5,217 nt of DNA from an uncultured Oscillospiraceae bacterium (lineage in GTDB: Bacteria; Bacillota; Clostridia; Oscillospirales; Oscillospiraceae): assembly GCA_934593275.1 (NCBI GenBank), contig CAKTQE010000091.1, positions 1 to 5,217 of the forward strand, written 5' to 3'. The translations under genes and the position numbers were made by a program. Below the pieces are notes generated by a model. The model ran no database searches, had not been told where the DNA came from, and saw only the letters and a program-made list of their open reading frames with translations. Below, in pieces: positions 1-4,851 of the stretch; the first letter of the stretch is position 1, and the number at the start of each line of letters is the position of its first letter.

Positions 1-2
1 CA

Positions 3-53
3 GAGTCTGCTCGTATCAAGCTTGCTCATCTATATCCGGAAATAAAGTTTTAG
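3..53 (+). CDS. possible 3' end of a gene cut by the left edge
   Basis: Reading from base 3 gives an open frame of 16 codons (ESARIKLAHLYPEIKF) that stops at TAG 51-53, just before the repeat mosaic begins. The residue mix looks protein-like, but 16 codons is too short to be statistically meaningful, and the two other forward frames are also open here for similar lengths. The codons are more AT-rich than those of the genes to the right. I do not recognise the family. This is only a candidate tail of a rightward gene that starts outside the window. Confidence 0.2.
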   Translation, partial: ESARIKLAHLYPEIKF

Positions 54-66
54 TTTTAACAGACTA

Positions 67-94
67 GTAGGGGCGGCGATCTGCCGCCCGCCAC
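67..94 (-). repeat. palindromic repeat, inverted copy of 385-412
   Basis: Bases 71-77 (GGGCGGC) and 83-89 (GCCGCCC) form a perfect 7-bp hairpin around a 5-base loop. The reverse complement of 67-94 matches 385-412 at 25 of 28 positions by eye. Further out, 125-132 (GGTATCAC) is the reverse complement of GTGATACC at 249-256 and 350-357, so the flank of the unit also appears to be inverted. Bases 67-88 match 149-170 in direct orientation with one difference. Confidence 0.75.
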
Positions 95-148
95 GTTTCG
101 GGTATTGCGCCGTACCAGCCAAACGGTATCACAATGGACGAATCCGAT

Positions 149-189
149 GTAGGGGCGGCAATCTGCCGCCACCCGGCCCGCAGGGCCGG
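149..189 (+). repeat. palindromic repeat with two consecutive hairpins
   Basis: Bases 149-170 repeat 67-88 almost exactly and form a hairpin from GGCGGC (154-159) and GCCGCC (165-170) with a 5-base loop. Immediately after it, CCGGCCC (173-179) and GGGCCGG (183-189) form a second perfect 7-bp hairpin around GCA. No T-run follows on either strand, so these do not look like classical terminators. Confidence 0.7.
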
Positions 190-241
190 AGTCGTGGTAC
201 GTTTGTATCTGTATCGTCCAACGCATAAACGTTTGTTATTG

Positions 242-277
242 TATTGGGTGATACCATTCAACCTAACAGGTTATATT
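242..277 (+). repeat. 36-bp direct repeat, copy A
   Basis: This stretch, beginning TATTGGGTGATACCATTCAA, recurs 101 bases downstream at 343-378 with 33 of 36 identical bases. Copy A contains a small inverted repeat, AACCT (260-264) and AGGTT (268-272), that is degenerate in copy B. Each copy is followed by a GC-rich hairpin block, which suggests that the repeated unit is the conserved stretch plus a hairpin. Confidence 0.75.
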
Positions 278-287
278 TACCACGGTG

Positions 288-326
288 CCAGCCCCTGGCG
301 GGGCTGGATGGCGTTGGGTCAACGCC
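288..326 (+). repeat. pair of adjacent GC-rich hairpins
   Basis: CCAGCCCC (288-295) pairs with GGGGCTGG (300-307) in a perfect 8-bp stem with a 4-base loop. Two bases later GGCGTT (310-315) pairs with AACGCC (321-326) around a 5-base loop. The block follows direct-repeat copy A in the same relative place where the hairpin at 390-408 follows copy B, so it is probably a divergent or alternative module of the same repeat family. Confidence 0.7.
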
Positions 327-342
327 GCTACATTGTACCGTA

Positions 343-412
343 TATTGGGTGATACCATTCAATCGAACAGGTTGTATTCGGTAGGTGGCGGGCGGCAGGT
401 TGCCGTCCCTAC
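343..412 (+). repeat. repeat unit copy B with terminal hairpin
   Basis: Bases 343-378 are direct-repeat copy B. After it, GTAGG (381-385) and CCTAC (408-412) are inverted at the outer edges. The inner stem GGGCGGCA (390-397) pairs with TGCCGTCC (401-408), including one G-T wobble, around a 3-base loop. Bases 385-412 match the reverse complement of 67-94 at 25 of 28 positions, which makes this the clearest inverted pair of the mosaic. Confidence 0.75.
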
Positions 413-430
413 GGCGATGTACCGCGTTTT

Positions 431-476
431 CGTATTTTTTGGAAAGTAAAACCGCAATAGGAACTTAAAAAATACG
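431..476. repeat. 10-bp inverted repeat, AT-rich
   Basis: CGTATTTTTT (431-440) and AAAAAATACG (467-476) are perfect reverse complements separated by 26 bases. The right arm overlaps ATACGG (472-477), which could instead pair with CCGTAT (496-501). A further AATACGG lies at 527-533. No gene overlaps this stretch and I cannot assign it a role. An AT-rich chance palindrome is possible. Confidence 0.45.
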
Positions 477-535
477 GTAATGCAGAACAAATATGCCGTA
501 TATGGATGAACGGAACCACCCTCCCAAATACGGAA

Positions 536-560
536 ATTGTCAATTCTCAATTGTCAATTC
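536..560. repeat. short direct repeat ATTGTCAATTC
   Basis: ATTGTCAATTC occurs at 536-546 and again at 550-560, a 14-base period, with CAATT/AATTG arms (541-545 and 549-553) giving local dyad symmetry. It lies directly beyond the T-run of the tetR terminator. Its function is unknown. Confidence 0.5.
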
Positions 561-610
561 AAAAAACGATACCTGCTGTGTACAACTGCACGCAGCGGGT
601 ATCGCTTTTT
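561..610 (-). terminator. Rho-independent terminator of the TetR gene, possibly bidirectional
   Basis: Bases 567-580 and 591-604 form a 14-bp stem with two G-T wobbles and a 10-base loop. On the minus strand it follows the TetR stop codon by a few bases and ends in six T's (A-run 561-566 on the plus strand). A second run of five T's (606-610) on the plus strand means it could also stop rightward transcription coming out of the repeat region. Confidence 0.85.
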
Positions 611-611
611 C

Positions 612-1169
612 TTATCCTACCCGAAAACGTTCCAGCGCACCCTTTAAATCGTCGTGGATGACCAGGGCGAAGCGTTCTACCAGGGGTTCCGGGTCGGTGC
701 GCATGTCGTTTTTGATCCAGTCCAGCATCAGGCCTACGAAAGCGTAGGAATAGATGCGGGCAATGAACGCTTTGTCCTCGTCACGGACTACCATGTTGCG
801 GCTCAGTTCGTTGATGACGCCCATGAGCAGTTCATCGGTCAGGGGGGTTAGGTACCGCTCTACCTGTTCCCGGCTGACGCAGCGGTAGACGTTCATAATA
901 AAGGGCTTGTTCTCCTGGACGGCCTTGAAAATCTGGACAAACCCCTCCTGCCAGGTTTCGTAGGTCTTTTTTCCGTCCAACGCCCGCTGGGCGTCCTCCA
1001 GGCAGGACCACTCTACCAGATCGTAAATATCCTTGAAATGGTAATAAAAAGTCATGCGGTTAATGCCGCAGTCCTCGGCAATGTCGTTGATGGTGATCTT
1101 ATTCAGGGGCTTTTTCAGAAGCAGATGCTTGAGGGAATCTTCCAAGGCCCGTTTTGTAAACTGTGACAC
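612..1169 (-). CDS. TetR/AcrR family transcriptional regulator (DhaS-like)
   Basis: Predicted DNA-binding regulator of 185 residues. Residues 5-50 form the TetR helix-turn-helix domain, with the signature TINDIAEDCGINRMTFYYHF at 26-45. The rest is the helical ligand or dimer domain, of the TetR_C type seen in DhaS-like regulators. The frame is open to a GTG at 1184, but I choose GTG 1169. A consensus GGAGG (1178-1182) lies 8 bases upstream of it, the protein then begins MSQFTKRALEDS as is usual for this family, and the promoter would place the transcript start only about 6 bases before 1184. The gene is divergent from the LysR gene and ends at a strong terminator. The ligand and targets are not evident: TetR proteins usually repress themselves and a neighbour, yet the only close neighbour is another regulator. 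Family assignment is firm; the DhaS-like subtype is an inference. Confidence 0.93.
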   Translation of the reverse strand: MSQFTKRALEDSLKHLLLKKPLNKITINDIAEDCGINRMTFYYHFKDIYDLVEWSCLEDAQRALDGKKTYETWQEGFVQIFKAVQENKPFIMNVYRCVSREQVERYLTPLTDELLMGVINELSRNMVVRDEDKAFIARIYSYAFVGLMLDWIKNDMRTDPEPLVERFALVIHDDLKGALERFRVG

Positions 1170-1177
1170 AGGCGACA

Positions 1178-1182
1178 CCTCC
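1178..1182 (-). promoter_or_regulatory. ribosome binding site that sets the TetR start
   Basis: GGAGG on the minus strand, 8 bases before GTG 1169. It lies inside the longer open frame that begins at GTG 1184, so it argues that the longer start is not used. Confidence 0.7.
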
Positions 1183-1196
1183 ACTGTTTTTCCTCT

Positions 1197-1225
1197 ATTG
1201 TATCATAAAAACGAAACCCAGGCAA
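1197..1225 (-). promoter_or_regulatory. sigma-A-type promoter of the TetR gene
   Basis: On the minus strand TTGCCT (1220-1225) is followed after exactly 17 bases by TACAAT (1197-1202). The spacer ends in TGA, giving an extended -10. The transcript start would be near 1190, leaving a leader of about 20 bases that contains the GGAGG. The -35 box overlaps the left arm of the candidate operator. Confidence 0.75.
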
Positions 1226-1256
1226 AAGAAATTATGAACCTTTTGGAAACCCTGGG
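1217..1256. promoter_or_regulatory. candidate operator between divergent regulators
   Basis: A nested inverted repeat: CCAGG CAAAAG (1218-1228) on the left and CTTTTG (1240-1245), then CCTGG (1251-1255) after a 5-base insertion, on the right. The inner 6-bp arms are separated by 11 bases. There is also a direct repeat of GAAACCC (1213-1219 and 1246-1252) spaced 33 bases, about three helical turns. It covers the -35 of the TetR promoter and sits upstream of the LysR promoter, a fitting position for autoregulation by either protein. No binding evidence exists in the sequence beyond the symmetry. Confidence 0.4.
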
Positions 1257-1284
1257 GAAAGACCGGCGAATTTTTGACGGCGGC

Positions 1285-1313
1285 TTGATTTTTTTCCGGG
1301 TTTTTGCTAGACT
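1285..1313 (+). promoter_or_regulatory. sigma-A-type promoter of the LysR gene
   Basis: TTGATT (1285-1290), a 17-base spacer, and TAGACT (1308-1313) preceded by TGC, which is an extended -10. The transcript would start near 1320, giving a leader of about 40 bases before ATG 1360. Confidence 0.65.
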
Positions 1314-1348
1314 TTAGGTACGCAGAACATCCGTTTTCCCGCAACCTC

Positions 1349-1354
1349 AGGAGG
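1349..1354 (+). promoter_or_regulatory. ribosome binding site that sets the LysR start
   Basis: AGGAGG ends 5 bases before ATG 1360. An in-frame GTG at 1354 overlaps the last G of this site and so cannot be served by it, which favours the ATG. Confidence 0.8.
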
Positions 1355-1359
1355 TGCCT

Positions 1360-2256
1360 ATGACCATTCAGCAGCTGCAATACGCCTTGGCCGTATACCG
1401 GGCCGGTTCTATATCCGGTGCTGCCGCCACTCTTTACATTGCCCAACCCAACCTCAGCGGTATGATCCGCTCGCTGGAAGAGGAGCTGGGTTATCCGATT
1501 TTCGTCCGCACCAGCCGGGGGGTCAAGCCTACGGATCGGGGCCTGGAAGCCCTGCGGCAGGCGGCTCAGATGGTCCAGTGCCACGAGAACATGCGGCTTT
1601 TGGGTACGGCGGCACCCCGGGAGCGGTTCCGCCTGGGGGGCATTCCCTATCCTCCGGCCTGTGATGCCTTTGTAGCTCTGTGCCGGGAGCATGAGACGCT
1701 GCCGGAATTGGAGCTGTCCTATTATTGTGACGAGCCGGAAGCGGCCTGGGACAAGCTCCTCCTGTCAGAGCTTGACATGATGCTGAGCCTTTGCAGCCCG
1801 GAATCGGGGGAGCGGCTGCTGCGGCAATGCAAGCAGCAGGGGCTATCCGTCCGGCATCTGGTGGATGTACCCATCGTGCTGCGCATTGGGCCCAACCACC
1901 CGCTGTACCACGCGCCGGAAATTCACCTGTCGGATTTTGAGGGCTACACCCTGGTGGACTACAACCGCCGGAACTTCCTGGATGTACCCAATCTGTCTGC
2001 ACTGATGAAAATTGACCCGGACCGGGTGATCACCGTGTCGGATCGCTCCATGAAATACACCCTGATCTCCCAGGGTACCATGTACGCCCTGGACTGCAAG
2101 CTGCCCCCCATCACCAACCAGCGGTTCAAATTCCGCTGCATCCCCCTGGGGGATCTGCACTACTGCCTGTATGTCATCCAGCGCAAGGACACCGCCGACA
2201 CCCCCCTGGGGCAGCGGTATCTGGAACTGCTGTCCTCCATTCTGAAAGATTTGTAA
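1360..2256 (+). CDS. LysR family transcriptional regulator
   Basis: A 298-residue protein of normal length for a LysR-type regulator. Residues 3-62 are the winged helix-turn-helix: QLQYALAVYRAGSISGAAA, then IAQPNLSGMIRSLEEELG, then the wing segment FVRTSRGVKPTDRG. From about residue 90 on is the periplasmic-binding-like effector domain, including GPNHPLYH and the following DFEGYTLVDY, a region typical of the family. Such proteins act as tetramers that bind promoters and respond to a small metabolite. The effector here cannot be read from sequence. The start ATG 1360 is chosen for its AGGAGG. The gene is divergent from the TetR gene and convergent with the operon to the right, so no obvious adjacent target is visible; the shared intergenic region is the likeliest binding place. 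The stop codon sits at the edge of the shared terminator. Confidence 0.95.
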   Translation: MTIQQLQYALAVYRAGSISGAAATLYIAQPNLSGMIRSLEEELGYPIFVRTSRGVKPTDRGLEALRQAAQMVQCHENMRLLGTAAPRERFRLGGIPYPPACDAFVALCREHETLPELELSYYCDEPEAAWDKLLLSELDMMLSLCSPESGERLLRQCKQQGLSVRHLVDVPIVLRIGPNHPLYHAPEIHLSDFEGYTLVDYNRRNFLDVPNLSALMKIDPDRVITVSDRSMKYTLISQGTMYALDCKLPPITNQRFKFRCIPLGDLHYCLYVIQRKDTADTPLGQRYLELLSSILKDL

Positions 2257-2291
2257 AAAAACGGCGCATGACCGCTTTCGTCATGCGCCGT
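2255..2291 (-). terminator. terminator of the minus-strand operon, shared with lysR
   Basis: ACGGCGCATGAC (2261-2272) and GTCATGCGCCGT (2280-2291) form a perfect 12-bp stem with a 7-base loop. On the minus strand it is followed by seven T's (A-run 2255-2261) and lies 4 bases past the stop of the O-antigen ligase-like gene. In the rightward direction the hairpin follows the lysR stop at once, but the downstream sequence (AAATTTATAC) is a weak T-tract, so termination of lysR here is plausible but weaker. Confidence 0.88.
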
Positions 2292-2295
2292 AAAT

Positions 2296-3633
2296 TTATA
2301 CTTTTCGGTTCTTCCGCTCCTCCAATGCCCAGGTCAGAAGATACCCGGACCCTAGCAGGAACAGCCCGCCCAGGGTGTTGTCGCAGAAAGGGTATTTTTC
2401 CATCATGGCCACCGGCAGCCAGGCCAGGCACATAAGGGCCATGCTGATTTTCCAGCCGTCCCGGCTGACAAACACCACATACAACCCGCAGACCAGCACC
2501 TCCACAGTCATGGCCACCGCCGCCAGCATGGCGGGCAGACCCCAACGCAGGAGAATTTCCAGGTAAGCGTTGTGGGCATGGGGAATGCCCCCCAGCACCT
2601 GGGCCACGTTCACGGTACCGAACATCAGCAGCTTCCAGTCTTTCAGGCCCTCCCGGGCGTTCTTCCAGATGGTGGTGCGGTAGTTCAGGGTTTTCATATT
2701 CTCCACCAGGCTCTTCTGGTCCGCGCCGGTAAGCTGGACATTGCCGTTTTCATCCACAAAGAGCTTATCGCTCATTTCCCGCTGACCGGAGAGATACTGC
2801 TCCGTCAGCCGGTTGTTGTTCATCTTGTAGAGTCCCTCCATGCCGACTAGCAGCACCGCCGCCAGTACCACCAGCACCAGAACCCCCTGCCAGAACTTTT
2901 TGCCCCGCTGCTTCCATACACCAAAGAGCAGCACCCCCACGCCGTAGGCCGCTGCCGCCAGCATGGTGATGCGTCCGTGGGTCATGGCGATAAAGCCCCC
3001 CTGTACCGCTGCCAGTGCCAGAAGCAGGGCTTGCAGCCACTTTCGCTTGGTCAGGAAGCAGAACGCCACACAAAGGGTAAAGGCCATAAAATACATGGTG
3101 GCCGTTACGTTGGGGTGCCAGAGGATCTGCAAGCGTGCGCCGCCCCACAGAACCTCCCCGGCCAGGGCCGCCGGTACCCGGTCCAGCAGCAGCAGCACCG
3201 TAAGGCCATCCAGCCACAGCACCGCCCCCAGGGTCAGCAGACCGCAGATTTTCAGAACCAGCTGCTTTTTTTCATCCCGGCAGCAGGCAGCCAGGGGATA
3301 CAGCAGCAGATACCGGCTGAGCATCAGCCCCGGCCCTTGAACCTCATAGCCGAAGAAATGGACATGGGCATAGCGGATAAAGGTGATCCAGGCCGCCATG
3401 GCCATGGCCAGGGCCAGATGATAGCGGGCCGCCCCGGTTTTGGGCAGCAGCAGGGCGCAGCTGGCAAAGGTCAGGGACAGCACCGTTAAAATCGGGTCCA
3501 CCAGCAGCCGGGTGTCCCACAGGCCGCTGTCCCCCCGAACCATGATCAGGCAGTGGAGTACCATGGCAAGGCACCCGCACAGCAGCCCCAGCCCTGCCAG
3601 ACGCTTTTGTGTCCGGGTTTCAAAGGTTTCCAT
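2296..3633 (-). CDS. O-antigen ligase/polymerase family membrane protein
   Basis: A 445-residue multi-pass membrane protein with about ten or more hydrophobic segments (for example near 13-32, 43-63, 71-88, 125-150, 176-195, 199-217, 222-240, 247-268, 366-389, 394-411 and 419-436). Features of the Wzy_C/WaaL family are an HPN near 173-175, THGRITMLA (218-226) with its arginine, a large outside loop (about 270-365) carrying RTTIW (319-323), and the signature HAHNAYLEILLRWGLP at 352-367. Family members join or polymerise lipid-linked glycans on the outer face of the cytoplasmic membrane. If the host lacks LPS, as the other genes suggest, the acceptor would be an exopolysaccharide or a wall glycan; this is inference. 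The start has AGGAG (3644-3648) inside the end of rpiB, 8 bases before ATG. It is the last gene of the operon, 5 bases after rpiB, so probably cotranscribed. No glycosyltransferase or flippase is nearby. Confidence 0.88.
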   Translation of the reverse strand: METFETRTQKRLAGLGLLCGCLAMVLHCLIMVRGDSGLWDTRLLVDPILTVLSLTFASCALLLPKTGAARYHLALAMAMAAWITFIRYAHVHFFGYEVQGPGLMLSRYLLLYPLAACCRDEKKQLVLKICGLLTLGAVLWLDGLTVLLLLDRVPAALAGEVLWGGARLQILWHPNVTATMYFMAFTLCVAFCFLTKRKWLQALLLALAAVQGGFIAMTHGRITMLAAAAYGVGVLLFGVWKQRGKKFWQGVLVLVVLAAVLLVGMEGLYKMNNNRLTEQYLSGQREMSDKLFVDENGNVQLTGADQKSLVENMKTLNYRTTIWKNAREGLKDWKLLMFGTVNVAQVLGGIPHAHNAYLEILLRWGLPAMLAAVAMTVEVLVCGLYVVFVSRDGWKISMALMCLAWLPVAMMEKYPFCDNTLGGLFLLGSGYLLTWALEERKNRKV

Positions 3634-3638
3634 AGGCC

Positions 3639-4082
3639 TTACTCCTGTTCCAGGGCCATCACTTTGTCAATGCGCCGCTGATGCCGTGCCTCCCCGGAGA
3701 ACGGAGTGGAGACCCAGGTATCCACGATTTCCAGGGCCAGATTCTCCCCCACGATGCCCGCCCCCAGGGCCATCATGTTGGTATCGTTGTGCAGTCTGGT
3801 CATCTTGGCGGACAGTACATCGCTCAGCAGGGCGCAGCGGATGCCATGGACTTTATTGGCGGTAATGGACACACCGATACCGGTGGTGCACAGGACAATG
3901 CCCTTTTCGCAGGTTCCGTCAGCCACAGCCCGGGCGGCCTGGGCGGCAAAGTCCGGATAGTCACAGCTTCCCGGGCCGTTGGCACCGAAGTCCACCACCT
4001 CATGGCCCTGGTCTTTCAGGTGCTGGGCCACCTTGTTTTTAAGCATGTAGGCACCGTGATCGCAAGCAATGGAAATTTTCAT
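3639..4082 (-). CDS. rpiB: ribose-5-phosphate isomerase B
   Basis: Cytosolic enzyme of the pentose phosphate pathway that interconverts ribose 5-phosphate and ribulose 5-phosphate. The 147 residues match the usual RpiB length. Visible family features are CDHGA (7-11) at the phosphate/substrate end, the catalytic cysteine C65 in CTTGIGVSITANK, H98 in LHNDTNMMALG, which fits the ring-opening histidine, and R133 and R137 in the C-terminal ARHQRRI. Most homologues have CG[ST]G at the cysteine; here the second residue is threonine. The start ATG has AGGAGG 8 bases upstream, and that site overlaps the TAG stop of the preceding reductase gene, suggesting translational coupling. Galactose-6-phosphate isomerase LacA/LacB subunits are related, but the single gene and intact residues favour RpiB. 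Homologues acting on allose phosphate also exist and cannot be excluded. Confidence 0.95.
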   Translation of the reverse strand: MKISIACDHGAYMLKNKVAQHLKDQGHEVVDFGANGPGSCDYPDFAAQAARAVADGTCEKGIVLCTTGIGVSITANKVHGIRCALLSDVLSAKMTRLHNDTNMMALGAGIVGENLALEIVDTWVSTPFSGEARHQRRIDKVMALEQE

Positions 4083-4094
4083 ATGTAGTTCCTC

Positions 4095-4793
4095 CTATAT
4101 CGCAAATCCGCCGTCCACGTTCAGCACGTGGCCGGTAATAAACTCCGCCTGGGCCAGATATTCCATGGCCCGGGCCACATCCTCCGGAGTTCCGTTCCGG
4201 CCCAGAGGGGCTTCTTCTGCCAGTTCCTCCAACACCTCCGGAGAGACGTTGGCGCACATATCCGTTAAAATCACCCCAGGGGCCACGCAGTTGACCCGGA
4301 TGCCGCTGGGTCCCAGCTCTTTGGCCAGGGCTTTGGTCAGGGCAATCACCGCCCCCTTGGTGGCGGAGTAGGCTGCCTCACAGCTGGCCCCCACCCGGCC
4401 CCACATGCTGGAAACCGTGACGATGCTGCCCCGCTGTTGCTCCAAAAAGGCGGGCATGGCGGCTTTGACGCAGTTGTAAACGCCCTTGACGTTCACATCA
4501 AAAATCCGGTCCCAGGCTTCCTCCTCCATGGATTGCAGCAGCCCGTACCAGCAGATACCGGCGCAGCAAATGAGAATATCCACCGGGCCGATTTCCCGGA
4601 AAACCTGTTCCACCGCTGTAGCCTTGGCCACATCGCAGCAGAAGCCCCTGGCCCCGGTAAGCTCCTCCACCGCCCGGGCGGCATCATGGTTCTTTTCATA
4701 AAGGAAAAAGACCCGGTGGCCCTTTTCCGCAAACAATTCCACCGCCGCCCGGCCAATCCCCCGGGAGCCGCCGGTGATGACGACTGTTGCCAT
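4095..4793 (-). CDS. ymfI: FabG-like SDR, probable EF-P 5-aminopentanone reductase
   Basis: A 232-residue classical short-chain dehydrogenase/reductase with a Rossmann fold. It shows the nucleotide motif TGGSRGIG (7-14), D54 in CCDV, and the catalytic tetrad N101, S129, Y142 and K146 (YSATK). FabG is the generic match, but SSMWGRVGASCEAAYSATKG (128-147) and the preceding ICWYGLL are what I know from YmfI-type proteins. These reduce the 5-aminopentanone group on the modified lysine of elongation factor P to 5-aminopentanol. That subtype call rests on remembered family patterns, so FabG or another SDR remains possible, and no efp gene is in the window. It is unusual in that the NNAG motif reads CCAG (76-79), with more cysteines nearby. 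Start ATG 4793 has AGGAG 10 bases upstream. The gene lies 58 bases after the S1 gene and 12 bases before rpiB. Confidence 0.88.
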   Translation of the reverse strand: MATVVITGGSRGIGRAAVELFAEKGHRVFFLYEKNHDAARAVEELTGARGFCCDVAKATAVEQVFREIGPVDILICCAGICWYGLLQSMEEEAWDRIFDVNVKGVYNCVKAAMPAFLEQQRGSIVTVSSMWGRVGASCEAAYSATKGAVIALTKALAKELGPSGIRVNCVAPGVILTDMCANVSPEVLEELAEEAPLGRNGTPEDVARAMEYLAQAEFITGHVLNVDGGFAI

Positions 4794-4820
4794 ATTCCAA
4801 AATCTCCTAAAACTACAGAC

Positions 4821-4842
4821 AGGGCGGCAAGAATGCCGCCCT
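4821..4842 (-). repeat. intra-operon hairpin related to the intergenic palindromes
   Basis: AGGGCGGCA (4821-4829) and TGCCGCCCT (4834-4842) form a perfect 9-bp stem with a 4-base loop, 9 bases after the stop of the S1 gene. In the direction of transcription the next bases are GTCTGTAGTTTT, a poor T-tract, so it is at best a weak terminator or attenuator, or a 3' end stabiliser. The stem core GGGCGGC/GCCGCCC is the same as in the repeats at 71-89 and 390-408. Confidence 0.7.
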
Positions 4843-4851
4843 TTATTGTTA

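Larger units (their letters stand above)
54..560. other. gene-free intergenic region with repeat mosaic
   Basis: About 500 bases with no supportable gene. The left two thirds (67-412) are made of GC-rich hairpins and repeated blocks, listed separately. The right third (413-560) is AT-rich and carries long A/T runs, an inverted repeat (431-476) and a short tandem-like repeat (536-560). Open frames crossing this stretch run through the palindromes, lack good ribosome binding sites and have no recognisable protein motifs, so I treat them as chance frames. Confidence 0.7.

Noticed and set aside
134..352. Small rightward open frame with ATG
   Set aside because: It runs through several perfect palindromes and a direct repeat, has no good ribosome binding site, and shows no protein-like motif.
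242..412. Possible CRISPR array from the spaced repeats
   Set aside because: Only two copies of the 36-bp repeat are present, 101 bases apart. The intervening sequence is itself palindromic repeat material and no cas genes are in the window.
359..747. Small open frames on both strands around the tetR terminator
   Set aside because: They cross the strong terminator hairpin or the repeat block and overlap the well-supported TetR gene. Composition looks random.
1195..2002. Leftward open frames opposite the LysR gene
   Set aside because: Proline-, glycine- and arginine-rich translations typical of the antisense of GC-rich coding DNA. The LysR frame has clear domains and a good start.
2963..3489. 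Rightward open frames opposite the membrane protein gene
   Set aside because: Glutamine- and proline-rich antisense shadows of hydrophobic codons. They show no start signals, and the minus-strand frame has family motifs.
3440..4088. Rightward open frames opposite rpiB
   Set aside because: RpiB on the minus strand is unambiguous; these are complementary-strand shadows.
4821..4842. Calling the hairpin a classical Rho-independent terminator
   Set aside because: In the direction of transcription the following bases are not a T-run. The T-rich side faces the opposite strand, where no gene ends.
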